DNA of 64,000 nt from Qipengyuania citrea (GCF_024171405.1 NZ_JALJZT010000002.1:1178001-1242000); one strand, 5' to 3'. Numbered from the stretch's first letter, positions 36,134-46,159 are shown. The notes: generated by a model from the letters alone, not told the origin. Made by a program: numbers and translations.

Positions 36134-38524
36134 ATGATGGATGACCTGCTGGCGGATTTCGTGGCCGAAACCCGCGAAATGCTGGAAGCGAGCGGCGGCG
36201 AGATCGTCGCCTGGGAAGCCGATCCTTCGGACAAGGCGCGGCTCGATACCATTTTCCGCTTCGTCCACACGGTGAAGGGCAATTGCGGCTTCTTCGATTT
36301 CCCGCGGCTGGAAAAGCTCAGCCACGCGGCCGAAGACACGCTGGCCGAATGCCGTTCCGGACGCCGCGAACCCGACCGCGCGCTGGTATCCGCCGTCCTC
36401 GCAATCATCGACCGCATCAGCGAGATGACCGATTCGATCGAAGCGGGGGAGGAATATCCCGAAGGCGGTGACGACCAGTTGATCGCCGCATTGCAGGCAG
36501 GCGCAACCATCGAAGTCACCGGCGGCGCATCGTCGCAGCCCCCTACCGAAACACCGGCCGCAGCAAGCGAGGAAGACGCCGCGCCGAAAGCCGCGCCCAA
36601 TGCGGGTGTCCAGCGCTCCATCCGCCTGCCGACCGAATTGCTCGACGAAGTAATGAAGGGCGTGTCGGACATGGTCCTTGCGCGCAACGACCTTGCGCGC
36701 CGCCTGCGCGAAGCGGGCGAACAGCCGACTATCGATGGCCCATTCGATCGTCTCAGCGCGATCCTTGCCGACGTCCGCACCTCGATCACCCGTATGCGCA
36801 TGCAGCGGCTCGAACATCTGTTCACCTCGCTGCCGCGGCTCGTCCGGGACCTGTCGAACGAGCTCGGCAAGCAGGTCATGGTCGATTTCGAAGGCGGCGA
36901 AGTCGAACTCGACCGCGAAATGGTCGAGATGGTCCGCGACCCGCTCACCCATATCATCCGCAATGCCATCGATCACGGGCTCGAAGGCCCGGGCGAACGC
37001 CTCAAATCGAACAAGCGCGAAATCGGCCTGCTCAAGTTTGCCGCGCGTCAGGCGGGCAACCAGATCACCCTGACCATCACCGACGACGGACGCGGGATCA
37101 ACACCGATCGGCTCGCGGCCAAGGCCGTCGCGGCAGGCATCTACAGCCAGTCCGAAGTCGACAAGATGTCCGAACGGCGGCGGCATTACCTGATCTTCGA
37201 ACCCGGCCTCTCGACCGCCGACCAGGTCAGCTCGGTATCGGGCCGCGGCGTGGGGATGGACGTTGTGCGCGCCAATATCGAACGCGTCGGCGGCTCGATC
37301 GACGTTGCCACCAAGCCGGGCGAAGGCACCAGCTTCTATCTCAAGCTGCCGCTCACGCTGAGCATCATCGCCGCGCTGACCGTGGGAAGCAGTGGCCAGC
37401 GCTACGCGATCCCGCGCAGCTATGTCGAAGAAATCGTCTTCGGTTCGAGCGACCATGTCGACTTTGCCGAAGCGGGCGAACGCCAGCTCATGACCTTCCG
37501 CGGCAAACGTGTGCCGTGCCTCTCGCTCGGCGAGATCCTCGGCACCGAAACCAACCGGGACACCGACTGGCAGGACAAGACGCTCGTGCTTATCCGCCTT
37601 GCCAGCGAGGATGTCTTCGCGCTCGCGGTCGACCGGGTCTACGACCACGAAGACGTCGTGGTGAAGCCGATCGCACCCGCAATCATGGAGACCCGGCTCT
37701 ATGCCGGGACCACGCTGCTCGACGATGGCCGCCCGATGATGCTGCTCGACCTGCCGAGCATCGCCGAACAGCGCCAGCTGGTGAACGAAATGCGCAGTTC
37801 GACCCGCGTGGACGAAGAAGAACAGGTCGAACGCCGCAAGGCCCATCCGGTCATGCTTTTCACCGGCCTCGACGGGCGCCGCCGCGCGGTCCGCCTCGAA
37901 CTGGTCCGCCGCATCGATACGATCGCGCGCGAAGCGATCGATATCGAGGGCGCCCGCGCCCAGGCGGTCATCGACGGAGCGATCTTCTCGCTCGTCGGCC
38001 AGGAATATGGCGACCTGCCCGAAGACAAGTGCCGCCTGCTGCGCCTCTCGGATGGCGAATGCGAAGTGGTCTATGCGGTGCGCGAGGTGCTCGACGCTGC
38101 CGATATGGATGGCGACATCATCCCTTCGCATGGCGATACTTCGGTCGAGGGCGTCACCCTGATCGGCGACCAACCGGTCCCGGTGATCGACGGCCATGCG
38201 CTGTTCGCCAAGCACCACGCGCCGCGCCGCACCGAGCAACCGATGTCCTGCCGCCTGCCCGCCGATAGCGATTGGGCCCGGACCATTCTCGAACCGCTGG
38301 TCGAAGCTGCCGGCTACCGCGTTTCCACCGACGAAACCGAGGAAGCCGACCTCGCGATCGAACTCGCCGAAAACGCGCCCATGGCAAGCGGGCCGGCGCG
38401 CCGCGTGATCCGCCTGCGTCCCGAACCCGAATTACCCGAGACCGCGGACGACACCATTTACCGCTACGACCGCGACGCATTGCTCGACGCGCTCAAGCAA
38501 GCTCGCATGGGGAAGACAGCATGA
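36134..38524 (+). CDS. cheA: Chemotaxis histidine kinase CheA without P2, with two CheW-like domains and a receiver-like tail
   Basis: 796 residues. P1/Hpt domain at about 1-105, phospho-His about 45 in FVHTVKGNCGFFDFP. An Ala/Pro linker follows directly, without the P2 domain that binds CheY/CheB. Dimerisation helix at about 160-220; ATPase with DPLTHIIRNAIDHGLEG (N box), ITDDGRGINT and SGRGVGMDVV. A first CheW-like P5 domain spans about 415-550, a second begins near residue 571 (HPVMLFTGLDGRRRAVRLE). The last ~95 residues resemble a response-regulator receiver (ILEPLVEAAGYRVSTDETEEADLAIEL) but lack a recognisable Asp phospho-site. It opens the cluster cheA-cheW-cheY-cheB-cheR. Confidence 0.93.
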   Translation: MMDDLLADFVAETREMLEASGGEIVAWEADPSDKARLDTIFRFVHTVKGNCGFFDFPRLEKLSHAAEDTLAECRSGRREPDRALVSAVLAIIDRISEMTDSIEAGEEYPEGGDDQLIAALQAGATIEVTGGASSQPPTETPAAASEEDAAPKAAPNAGVQRSIRLPTELLDEVMKGVSDMVLARNDLARRLREAGEQPTIDGPFDRLSAILADVRTSITRMRMQRLEHLFTSLPRLVRDLSNELGKQVMVDFEGGEVELDREMVEMVRDPLTHIIRNAIDHGLEGPGERLKSNKREIGLLKFAARQAGNQITLTITDDGRGINTDRLAAKAVAAGIYSQSEVDKMSERRRHYLIFEPGLSTADQVSSVSGRGVGMDVVRANIERVGGSIDVATKPGEGTSFYLKLPLTLSIIAALTVGSSGQRYAIPRSYVEEIVFGSSDHVDFAEAGERQLMTFRGKRVPCLSLGEILGTETNRDTDWQDKTLVLIRLASEDVFALAVDRVYDHEDVVVKPIAPAIMETRLYAGTTLLDDGRPMMLLDLPSIAEQRQLVNEMRSSTRVDEEEQVERRKAHPVMLFTGLDGRRRAVRLELVRRIDTIAREAIDIEGARAQAVIDGAIFSLVGQEYGDLPEDKCRLLRLSDGECEVVYAVREVLDAADMDGDIIPSHGDTSVEGVTLIGDQPVPVIDGHALFAKHHAPRRTEQPMSCRLPADSDWARTILEPLVEAAGYRVSTDETEEADLAIELAENAPMASGPARRVIRLRPEPELPETADDTIYRYDRDALLDALKQARMGKTA

Positions 38525-38955
38525 ACGAACTCCTGCTCATGTGCCTGATCGCCGGGCGCCGTGCGGCGATCCCCGCGATTCGCGTCCAGTCGGTGATAGA
38601 GATCGACGACATCACGCCCATCCCGGGCGTACCGTCCTTCATCCGCGGGCTGACCGCCTTGCGCAGCCAGGCGCTCACCGTGATCGATTGCCCGGTCGCG
38701 CTCGGCTTTACCGGCCGGCAGGATACCTCGGGACAGCGCGCCGCCGTGGTCGATGTCGAAGGGCATCTCTACGCGCTGCTGGTCGATGAAGCCTATGATG
38801 TGGGCGAGGCACGGAGCGATCCGGTCGGGGTTCCCGGCGGCTTTGGCGAAGGGTGGCAGGCCGCCGCGCGCGGCATGGTCGAAACCGATGGCGGCCCGAC
38901 CCTGCTGATCGATGTCGAAGCGCTGGTTTCAGGACCGATCGCGCAGGCGGCTTAA
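38521..38955 (+). CDS. cheW: CheW-like adaptor protein
   Basis: 144 residues beginning at an ATG that overlaps the cheA stop (ATGA). LLLMCLIAGRRAAIPAIRVQ, DITPIPGVPSFIRGLTALRSQALTVIDCP and LLVDEAYDVGE follow the CheW double beta-barrel fold, and it couples receptors to CheA. It is slightly shorter than E. coli CheW (167). Confidence 0.88.
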   Translation: MNELLLMCLIAGRRAAIPAIRVQSVIEIDDITPIPGVPSFIRGLTALRSQALTVIDCPVALGFTGRQDTSGQRAAVVDVEGHLYALLVDEAYDVGEARSDPVGVPGGFGEGWQAAARGMVETDGGPTLLIDVEALVSGPIAQAA

Positions 38956-39011
38956 GCTAATAGTTACCTACTGACTCTACGAATTGCTGGGAAACACCAG
39001 AGGGTATTAGA

Positions 39012-39377
39012 ATGAAATCTTGCCTTATCGTCGACGATTCGCGCGTCATCCGGAAGGTTTCGAGGCATATCCTCGAGACGCTGGGCTTCCATGTCGAGGA
39101 GGCCGAGAACGGCCAGGAAGGCCTCGACAAATGTGCCGAGGGGATGCCCGATGTGGTCCTGCTCGATTGGAACATGCCGGTGATGACCGGTATCGAATTC
39201 ATCACCCAGCTGCGCCAGCGTGAGGGCGGCGACAAGCCCAAGGTCGTGTTCTGCACGACCGAGAACGATGTCGCGCATATTCGCGAAGCGATCAGCGCGG
39301 GCGCCGACGAATATGTGATGAAGCCGTTCGACCACGAAACATTGCAGATCAAGCTCCAGCTTGTCGGCATGGCCTGA
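39012..39377 (+). CDS. cheY: CheY-like response regulator
   Basis: A single 121-residue receiver domain. Acidic pocket DD in CLIVDDSRV, phospho-Asp about residue 53 in VVLLDWNMPVMTG, Thr in VVFCTTEN, Lys in YVMKPFD. No output domain, so it signals by protein binding. A 56-base gap precedes it; the SD-like AGAGGG sits about ten bases before the ATG. With CheA lacking P2, phosphotransfer must use the P1 domain directly. Confidence 0.9.
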   Translation: MKSCLIVDDSRVIRKVSRHILETLGFHVEEAENGQEGLDKCAEGMPDVVLLDWNMPVMTGIEFITQLRQREGGDKPKVVFCTTENDVAHIREAISAGADEYVMKPFDHETLQIKLQLVGMA

Positions 39378-39388
39378 GGAGGCGTGAC

Positions 39389-40474
39389 ATGGGCGCGCTT
39401 CTCCGTTCCGAACCCGTAGCTTCCGACCCCTCCAACCCCACTTGCGCCGATCCGGTGCGGGTAATGATCGTCGACGATTCGCTGACCGTGCGCACGGTGT
39501 TCACGCGCATGATCGGGCTCGAAACCGACATGGAAATCGTCGCGACCTCCAATACGGCGGAAAGTGGGCTTAGCGAGCTGGCTTCGGTGACTGCCGACGT
39601 CATGCTGCTCGACCTCGAGATGCCCGGCATGGGCGGGCTCGAGGCGCTTCCCAAGATCATGGAAGTCGCACCCGAGACCAAGGTGCTTGTCATCTCCTCG
39701 CTCACCGCCGACGGCGCGGAAGCGACCGTCAAGGCGCTTTCTCTGGGTGCCGCCGACACGATGCTCAAGCCGCGTCCGGGCGGTTTCAACGACGATTACA
39801 AGTCGACCCTGCTGGGCAAGATCCGCGCGCTCAAGGGCATTGCGCCCGACGCGAACTCCGCCTCCCCCGCTATCAAGGGATTCGGCAAGCCGCCCCAGAT
39901 CGTCGCCATCGGCGCCTCGACCGGCGGGATCCATGCGCTCAACCTGTTCCTCGCCCAGGTGCCGAAGAATTTCGACCTGCCGATCCTGGTGACGCAGCAT
40001 CTTCCGCCCAGCTTCATCCCCGTGTTCGCCCAGCAGATGGAAATGGCTGCGAAACGGCCTGCGATCCTCGCCGACGAAGGCGTGCGGATCGAACGCGGCA
40101 AGATCTATATCGCGCCCGGCCATGGCCATATGGTGGTGCGCAAATCGGGTGGCTTTCACACCCTCGGGCTCGCCTATCATCCGGTGAAGAGCGGCTGCAT
40201 GCCCTCGGTCGATCCGATGTTCGACACGCTGGCCGAAGCCTATGACGGGCATGTCGCCGGCGTCCTGCTGTCGGGCATGGGCCGCGACGGTAGCGATGGC
40301 GCCCAGTCGATCGTGTCGGCGGGCGGAACGATCTTCGCCCAAAACGCTGAAACCTGTGCTGTCTGGGGCATGCCCCGCGCCGTGACCGAACTGGGACAGG
40401 CGGCTGCCGTTCTGCCCCCGGCCGAACTCGCCGACGAGTTGCTCGCGAGCGCGGGAGCCGACGCATGGCGGTAG
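39389..40474 (+). CDS. cheB: Chemotaxis protein-glutamate methylesterase
   Basis: 361 residues. N-terminal receiver (phospho-Asp in MLLDLEMPGMGG, Lys in MLKPRPGG) and C-terminal methylesterase: Ser in IGASTGGIHAL, His in VTQHLPPSFIPVF, Asp in LLSGMGRDGSDGA. It removes methyl groups from receptor glutamates, opposing CheR. GAGGAGG sits before the start, and the 3' end overlaps cheR by ten bases, so the pair is translationally coupled. Confidence 0.94.
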   Translation: MGALLRSEPVASDPSNPTCADPVRVMIVDDSLTVRTVFTRMIGLETDMEIVATSNTAESGLSELASVTADVMLLDLEMPGMGGLEALPKIMEVAPETKVLVISSLTADGAEATVKALSLGAADTMLKPRPGGFNDDYKSTLLGKIRALKGIAPDANSASPAIKGFGKPPQIVAIGASTGGIHALNLFLAQVPKNFDLPILVTQHLPPSFIPVFAQQMEMAAKRPAILADEGVRIERGKIYIAPGHGHMVVRKSGGFHTLGLAYHPVKSGCMPSVDPMFDTLAEAYDGHVAGVLLSGMGRDGSDGAQSIVSAGGTIFAQNAETCAVWGMPRAVTELGQAAAVLPPAELADELLASAGADAWR

Positions 40475-41331
40475 ACGACGCTTCGCATCGCATCATCGGT
40501 GAACTTCTTGCACAGCGTACAGGACAGCAATTGACGGAAGGGCGCCGCTGGCGTGTCTCGAGTGCGCTGTCCGGCCTGTTCCGCGAATTCGAGATCGAGA
40601 ATGTCGATCAGCTTGCCTGCATGCTGGAACGCCCCAGCGAGCAGCAGTTGGCCACCAGGGTGGTCGAGGCCCTGCTCAACAATGAAACCTATTTCTTTCG
40701 CGACAACGCCTATTTCTCGGTGCTCGCCAACCAGGTCCTGCCCGACCTTGCGCGCAAGCGCGAAGCACGCAAGCGGCTGACGATCTGGTCGGCCGGCTGC
40801 TCGACCGGGCAGGAAGCGCTGAGCCTGGCGATGATCTTCGCCGAACAGCCTGCCCGCTGGGCCGACTGGACGATCGAGATCCTCGGGACCGATGTGTCGA
40901 GCAAGGCGATCGATACCGCGCGCGACGGGCTTTATACCCAGTTCGAAATCCAGCGCGGGATCAGTGTCGCGCAGATGCTGAACTTCTTCGTCGAGGACAA
41001 GGGGCATTGGCAGGCGACCGACAGGATCCGCGCAATGACGCGTTTCCAGCAACACAACATCCTCGACTTTCCGCCCTCGCCGGGCCGGTTCGATCTGGTG
41101 ATGTGCCGCAATGTCCTGCTCTATTTCGATCCGCAGACCCGTGCGACCGCTTTCGACCGGCTCGCCAGCGGTATTGCGGCCGATGGCTGGCTGATGCTCG
41201 GCGCGGGTGAAACGGTGGTCGGGCAGACCGAAAGGTTCAAGCCAGCCGAATTCGGATCGTCGCTTTATGCGCCAATTCACGAGGACACGTCCTTGGCCGC
41301 CGCACCGCGCCAGCGGGCCGCCGGGTTCTGA
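40465..41331 (+). CDS. cheR: Chemotaxis protein methyltransferase
   Basis: 288 residues. Small N-terminal helical domain, then NNETYFFRDNAYFSVL, SAM site IWSAGCSTGQEALSLAMIF and FDLVMCRNVLLYFDP. It methylates receptor glutamates for adaptation. The C-terminus ends soon after LGAGETVVG, without a tetratricopeptide or pentapeptide-binding extension. It is the last strictly chemotactic enzyme gene; a 105-base gap precedes the GGDEF-EAL gene. Confidence 0.93.
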   Translation: MAVDDASHRIIGELLAQRTGQQLTEGRRWRVSSALSGLFREFEIENVDQLACMLERPSEQQLATRVVEALLNNETYFFRDNAYFSVLANQVLPDLARKREARKRLTIWSAGCSTGQEALSLAMIFAEQPARWADWTIEILGTDVSSKAIDTARDGLYTQFEIQRGISVAQMLNFFVEDKGHWQATDRIRAMTRFQQHNILDFPPSPGRFDLVMCRNVLLYFDPQTRATAFDRLASGIAADGWLMLGAGETVVGQTERFKPAEFGSSLYAPIHEDTSLAAAPRQRAAGF

Positions 41332-41355
41332 CTTCACCCGTCGAAGCTTCGCCAA

Positions 41356-41374
41356 GGTAAACCGCTGATTTACC
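41356..41374. promoter_or_regulatory. Palindromic operator candidate before the GGDEF-EAL gene
   Basis: GGTAAA (41356-41361) and TTTACC (41369-41374) are a perfect inverted repeat with a 7-base centre, located 25 bases after the cheR stop and 63 before the next start. The centre-to-centre spacing of 13 bases, slightly more than one helical turn, suits a dimeric regulator. The binding protein is unknown. Confidence 0.35.
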
Positions 41375-41436
41375 CTTATTTAGCGAATGAACTCTAAGTC
41401 ACTGCAAGGATCGTAATAAGAGGCGTGTGTTGAGGG

Positions 41437-42975
41437 ATGACGGTGGGCTCGTACCAGTCTGACGAATGCGGCGGCACGCGGACGATCATCTTCGGTCCGA
41501 TGGCTGCACTCGTGGGCATTTTCATCCTGACCTGGCTGGTCGCGCTGGCCAATCGTCACCTCGACTTCAGCTCGCCGTCGGTCATTCTCGGCTTCGGTGC
41601 ACTGGCGTCCAGCGTCGCAACCGCCATCTGCGCCTATCTCGGTGTGCGCTACCTGCGCCGCGTGGATCAGCTCTCACGCAGCGACAGCCTCACCCTGCTG
41701 CCCAATCGCCGCGCGCTGCATTTCGATATCCAGCAGGAATACCGGCAGGGCCATGAGGTCGCGCTGGCGATGATCGATCTCGATGGCTTCAAGCAGATCA
41801 ACGACCATTACGGGCATTTCGTCGGGGACGCCGCGATCCGCGAATGCGCCGAAATCTTCCTACAGGTCAGCGATGGCGAGGCGACAATCTATCGCCTTGG
41901 CGGCGATGAATATGCGATGATGATCGGCGGCCCGGTTGCCGGAACGCTGCTCGAAGGATTGTGCCGCCGGATCATCGACCGGCTGACCAAACCCATCCAT
42001 GTCGAGGACCGCCGGCTGACACTGGGGGCCAGTATCGGTCTCGCTCGCCGGACCATGCAGGACGACGTGCCCTCCTCCGAATTGCTCCGCCGCGCCGACA
42101 TTGCGATGTATGCCGCCAAACAGGGCGGCAAGATGCGTTGCACCTGGTTCAACACCAGCTTCGACCGCAGCCGCGAACAGCTCAAGGAAATGGATGACGA
42201 GCTGCGCCATGCGCTCGCCAATGACGAGTTCCGCGTACACTACCAGCCGCTGGTCGACAGCAATACGCGCGAGATCGTGGCGGTCGAATGCCTGCTGCGC
42301 TGGGCGCGCCCAGACGGCAAGGAACTGGGACCCAACGTGTTCATCCCCGTCGCCGAACAGAGCGGGCTGATCAATGCGATCGGCCTGTGGGTCATGCGCC
42401 AGGCCTGCTGCGATGCGCTCGCGTGGGACGACATCACCTTGTCGGTCAACATTTCCGCGGCGCAATTGCGCAATCCCGAATTTCCGATCCAGCTGGGGCA
42501 CATCCTCGAGGAAACCGGCTTCGATGCCCACCGCCTCGAACTCGAGATTACCGAGACCTGCCTCGTGCTCGACCCGGTGGTCGCCGAGCGCAGCCTGGCG
42601 GTCATTCGCAGCTTCGGGGTCAAGATCTCGCTCGACGATTTTGGCACCGGTTATGCCTCGATCGGCTTCCTGCGCCAGTTCCGCTTCGAAAAGCTCAAGC
42701 TCGACCGCAGCCTGGTGGTCCAGGCGAGCGAGGACGACGGCAGCCGCGCGATGATGCTCTCCAGCATCACCGTGGCGCGCGCCATGAAAATGGCGGTCAC
42801 CGCTGAAGGCGTCGAAACCGAAGAACAGGCCGCGATGGTCCGCGCCGCCGGGTGCGACCAGATCCAGGGCTGGCTCTATTTCAAAGCCATGCCGCCCGAG
42901 GAAATCGGGCAGCATCTGGGCAAGCCGATCGCGCTCGCCCGCAAATCCAAGAACAAGGAAACCAAGGTCGCATGA
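41437..42975 (+). CDS. Membrane-anchored GGDEF-EAL bifunctional-type protein
   Basis: 512 residues. Two transmembrane helices (about 14-33 and 48-67) precede GGDEF and EAL domains. The cyclase motif reads [11 protein letters not shown] (Tyr in place of Phe, a tolerated variant), and the fold begins at [14 protein letters not shown]: the signature reads [13 protein letters not shown] rather than EAL, but the metal-binding Glu, [30 protein letters not shown] and [10 protein letters not shown] are intact, so both activities are possible. Its last four bases overlap the next receptor gene (ATGA), tying cyclic-di-GMP turnover to this chemosensory array. Confidence 0.9.
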   Translation: MTVGSYQSDECGGTRTIIFGPMAALVGIFILTWLVALANRHLDFSSPSVILGFGALASSVATAICAYLGVRYLRRVDQLSRSDSLTLLPNRRALHFDIQQEYRQGHEVALAMIDLDGFKQINDHYGHFVGDAAIRECAEIFLQVSDGEATIYRLGGDEYAMMIGGPVAGTLLEGLCRRIIDRLTKPIHVEDRRLTLGASIGLARRTMQDDVPSSELLRRADIAMYAAKQGGKMRCTWFNTSFDRSREQLKEMDDELRHALANDEFRVHYQPLVDSNTREIVAVECLLRWARPDGKELGPNVFIPVAEQSGLINAIGLWVMRQACCDALAWDDITLSVNISAAQLRNPEFPIQLGHILEETGFDAHRLELEITETCLVLDPVVAERSLAVIRSFGVKISLDDFGTGYASIGFLRQFRFEKLKLDRSLVVQASEDDGSRAMMLSSITVARAMKMAVTAEGVETEEQAAMVRAAGCDQIQGWLYFKAMPPEEIGQHLGKPIALARKSKNKETKVA

Positions 42976-44756
42976 GCGCGCTTGATGACATGGTCAACGG
43001 CATGGTTGCCGAACACGAAGTTTCGTCGCCCGGTACTGTACCCGAAAGCTCGGCCTATCGCACCGCGCCGGACGAGGAAGTTGCCAGCGGCTGGAAAGGC
43101 TGGCTGTCCAACCGGTCGGTCGGCGAGAAGCTGCAGAGCATTTCGCACGCCAATATCGCCGTGGTGCTGCTGTGCCTGACCGCCACCTGCCTCGGCGGGT
43201 ATTTCGCGCTGGAAGCGCGCACCGAACGCATGGCGATCACTGCCGCGGCCGTGTCCGCCGAGCGGATGGTGGCAGATACCAATGAAGGCCGGCTGTTCGT
43301 GCAGCGCTATGCCGTCTCGGGCGAGCGCAGCGATCTGGTCGCCGCGCAGGATGCATTCAACGACACCGACCGGGCACTGAGCGCGCTCGAGGGCCAGGTG
43401 ACCGATGTCGCCCCCTCGGTGCTGCCGCAGATCGACCAGCTCGACGCAATGCTCACCCGGATGCGCCTGCGCATCGATGCTGCGCAAAGTTCGCGCGGCA
43501 CGCAGGAGCAGTGGCAGGAATTTTCCGACAGCGTGTATCTCGAAGGGCAGGATTTCGTCGATCTCGCCATCACCTCGCGTGAGGAAATCGAGCGGATCGG
43601 CGAAGAGTCGGACGCCGAGTCACAGGGAATGGTGATGTGGATGTTCGCTGCCTTCTTCATGGTAGCCGCGATCGGCATTGCGATCGCGATGCTGAGCGCG
43701 CGTTACCTCGGCCGCGATGTGTCGACCACGCTGCACCGCATGACCCATGTCGCGACGCGCCTCGCCAATGGCGAGAAGGACATGCATATCCCCGCGACCG
43801 GCCGCTATGACGAGATCGGCGATCTGGCCCGTGCATTGGAGGTCTTCCTCCAGCGCGCCTGGCAGCTGGAAAAGCTTTCGCAGGAACGCGAGGCCGAACG
43901 CCGCGAGCGTGGGCAGGACATGGTCCGCTTCGCCGAACGCTTCGAAACCACTGTCGGCGAAGTCGTCAACGGCGTGGCCTCGGCCTCGGCCCAGCTTCGC
44001 GTCACTGCCGGATCGATGGCCACCGCCGCCGAGCAGGCTTCGACCAAGACCTCGAACGTCACCGTCTCGATGGAGCAGGCCTCCAACGGGGTTACCGCAG
44101 CCGCGGCAGCGTCGGACGAATTCGCCATGTCGATCAACGAGATCAGCCGCCAGGCGTCGCATTCCGCCAACCTTGCGCGCAAGGCCACCGATGCCGCGAG
44201 CGGAGCCGATGAAACGATTTCCGCACTGGCCAGCTCGGCCGAGCAGGTCGGCCAGATCGTCGAACTGATCCAGTCGATCGCGCAGCGCACCAATCTGCTC
44301 GCGCTCAATGCCTCGATCGAGGCCGCGCGTGGCGGCGAAGCCGGACGCGGGTTTGCCGTCGTCGCCAGCGAAGTGAAGGAACTGGCCGCGCAGACCAGCC
44401 GTGCGACCGAAGAGATCGCCGACCAGATCCGCGCGATGCAGGATTCGACCGGCGCCAGCGTCGGCGCGCTGCGCTCGATCGCGGGCCAGATCAAGGAACT
44501 CGAGACCACCGCCACGTCGATCGCCAGCGCGGTCGACCAGCAATCGGTCGCCGGACAGGATCTGGCGCGCAGCATCGACCTCGCCGCGCGCTCGACCGAT
44601 GAAGTGTCGACCAATATCGGGCAGGTCCGCGAAACCAGCCTCGCGACCGGTGCGGCGGCGAGCCAGGTGCTCAATTCCTCGACCGAATTGGAAGCGCAGG
44701 CCGGCACGCTCAAATCGCAGGTCGCGCAGTTCCTCCAGCTCATCCGGGCAGCTTAA
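42972..44756 (+). CDS. Methyl-accepting chemotaxis protein with periplasmic sensor
   Basis: 594 residues. Cytoplasmic N-terminal tail of about 57 residues, helix at 60-80, periplasmic four-helix-type sensor at 81-220 (many charged heptads), second helix at 221-242, HAMP at about 243-295 and a signalling domain with the conserved tip [37 protein letters not shown]. The final residues IRAA have no NWETF-type pentapeptide. The start overlaps the upstream gene's stop. The signalling half is close to a duplicate of the next receptor (see repeat entry). Confidence 0.92.
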   Translation: MSALDDMVNGMVAEHEVSSPGTVPESSAYRTAPDEEVASGWKGWLSNRSVGEKLQSISHANIAVVLLCLTATCLGGYFALEARTERMAITAAAVSAERMVADTNEGRLFVQRYAVSGERSDLVAAQDAFNDTDRALSALEGQVTDVAPSVLPQIDQLDAMLTRMRLRIDAAQSSRGTQEQWQEFSDSVYLEGQDFVDLAITSREEIERIGEESDAESQGMVMWMFAAFFMVAAIGIAIAMLSARYLGRDVSTTLHRMTHVATRLANGEKDMHIPATGRYDEIGDLARALEVFLQRAWQLEKLSQEREAERRERGQDMVRFAERFETTVGEVVNGVASASAQLRVTAGSMATAAEQASTKTSNVTVSMEQASNGVTAAAAASDEFAMSINEISRQASHSANLARKATDAASGADETISALASSAEQVGQIVELIQSIAQRTNLLALNASIEAARGGEAGRGFAVVASEVKELAAQTSRATEEIADQIRAMQDSTGASVGALRSIAGQIKELETTATSIASAVDQQSVAGQDLARSIDLAARSTDEVSTNIGQVRETSLATGAAASQVLNSSTELEAQAGTLKSQVAQFLQLIRAA

Positions 44757-44764
44757 CGCGATCT

Positions 44765-44812
44765 CAAGCATTCCCCCTTAGGGTTGATGCAGCCTTAAGA
44801 GGGGGATGCTTG
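44765..44812 (+). promoter_or_regulatory. Hairpin that would mask the second receptor's ribosome binding site
   Basis: CAAGCATTCCCCCT (44765-44778) and AGGGGGATGCTTG (44800-44812) pair over 13 bases with one bulged T. The right arm contains AGGGGG, the Shine-Dalgarno for the ATG at 44816. The 21-base loop lies between. It could also act as an attenuator between the two receptor genes. Confidence 0.5.
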
Positions 44813-44815
44813 GGG

Positions 44816-46159
44816 ATGAACGCGCATAGTTCGATTATAGCGGACGACTTGGCCAGCGAAATCGCGGAAGTCGAAATCGCCGATGCCATGGATGGTGAAG
44901 AGCTGACCGGGCTGAGTGGCTGGTTCATGCGGCGAACGCTCGCAGCCAAGGTCAGGATCGCTTCGGTGTTCTCGCTCGGCGGGCTGGCCGCGATCACCAC
45001 CTTCGCCCAACTGGGCTTCTTCTTTCCATCTTTCGCCCCGACCGCGCAGGTGCTGACGCTGGTCGTCGCGGGAATATCGCTGCTCGTCGGGTTCGCCAGC
45101 ATGCACTTCGTGCTGCGGCACATCGTCGAGCCCTTCATCACGCTCAAGGACGGCATGGCGCGCCTCGCCCAGGGCGAACGCGACATCGAAGTGCCCGACA
45201 CGCACCGACAGGACGAGATCGGCGACCTTGCGCGCTCGCTCTCGGTGTTCCTGCGCTCGGGGCACAAGCTCGACGAGCTCTTTGCCGGGCGCAAGAAAGC
45301 CTCTGCCGAGCGCAAGGCCGAACTGATCCGCATGGCCAACGATTTCGAGGGCGGCGTGAGCGATGTCGTCAGCGGCGTGGCCACGGCGGCCAGCCAGCTC
45401 AATTCGACCGCTTCGGGAATGGCCGCGATTGCCGACCAGGCAGCCGACCAGTCCAACCAGGTCACCGCCTCGATGGAGCAGGCCAGCGGCGGGGTTACCG
45501 CTGCGGCTGCCGCATCGGACGAATTTGCCATGTCGATCGGCGAGATCAGCCGTCAGGCCTCGCATTCCGCCGAACTCGCGCGCAAGGCGACCGATGCCGC
45601 CAATGGTGCCGATGTCACCATTTCCGCGCTGGCCAGCTCGGCCGAGCAGGTCGGCCAGATCGTCGAGCTGATCCAGTCGATCGCCCAGCGTACCAATTTG
45701 CTCGCGCTCAATGCCTCGATCGAGGCCGCGCGCGGCGGCGAAGCGGGGCGCGGTTTTGCCGTCGTCGCCAGCGAAGTGAAGGAACTCGCCGCACAGACCA
45801 GCCGCGCGACGCAGGAAGTCGCCGAGCAGATCCGTGCGATGCAGGATTCCACCGGTGCCAGTGTCGGCGCGCTACGTTCGATTGCCGGCCAGGTGAAGGA
45901 ACTGGAATCGACCGCCATCTCGATCGCCAGCGCGGTCGACCAGCAATCGGTCGCCGGCCAGGATCTGGCGCGCAGCATCGATGTGGCGGCACGCTCGACC
46001 GAAGAGGTATCGGCCAATATCGGTCAGGTTCGCGAGACCAGCCTCGCGGCGGGCGCTGCCGCGAGCCAGGTGCTCAATTCAGCTTCCGAACTCGAAGGCC
46101 AGGCGGGCGCGCTCAAGAGCCGCGTCGATGCTTTCCTGAACCATATTCGCGCCGCCTGA
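44816..46159 (+). CDS. Methyl-accepting chemotaxis protein lacking a periplasmic sensor domain
   Basis: 447 residues. Two hydrophobic helices lie close together (about 45-65 and 71-96), with no periplasmic domain between them, so any input is from within the membrane or cytoplasm. A HAMP-like segment follows ([31 protein letters not shown]), then the signalling domain nearly identical to the previous receptor's. The ATG at 44816 has AGGGGG 11 bases upstream, within a hairpin; a TTG six bases earlier is the alternative. An intrinsic terminator follows at 46185. Confidence 0.9.
   Translation: MNAHSSIIADDLASEIAEVEIADAMDGEELTGLSGWFMRRTLAAKVRIASVFSLGGLAAITTFAQLGFFFPSFAPTAQVLTLVVAGISLLVGFASMHFVLRHIVEPFITLKDGMARLAQGERDIEVPDTHRQDEIGDLARSLSVFLRSGHKLDELFAGRKKASAERKAELIRMANDFEGGVSDVVSGVATAASQLNSTASGMAAIADQAADQSNQVTASMEQASGGVTAAAAASDEFAMSIGEISRQASHSAELARKATDAANGADVTISALASSAEQVGQIVELIQSIAQRTNLLALNASIEAARGGEAGRGFAVVASEVKELAAQTSRATQEVAEQIRAMQDSTGASVGALRSIAGQVKELESTAISIASAVDQQSVAGQDLARSIDVAARSTEEVSANIGQVRETSLAAGAAASQVLNSASELEGQAGALKSRVDAFLNHIRAA

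Larger units (their letters stand above)
44070..46159 (+). repeat. Tandem duplicated signalling domain of two receptors
   Basis: The segment 44070-44756 of the first receptor gene aligns to 45473-46159 of the second at a constant offset of 1403 bases with no insertion or deletion, both ending in IRAA and TAA or TGA-equivalent stops. Several stretches, such as the one encoding the hairpin tip, are nearly identical in DNA. Confidence 0.75.

Noticed and set aside
36026..38239. 737-codon open frame antisense to cheA
   Set aside because: It mirrors cheA codon structure, has no recognisable domain and no ribosome site; an artefact of high GC.
38957..39010. CTAATA...TATTAG inverted repeat before cheY
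   Set aside because: Only six base pairs with a 42-base loop; likely chance.
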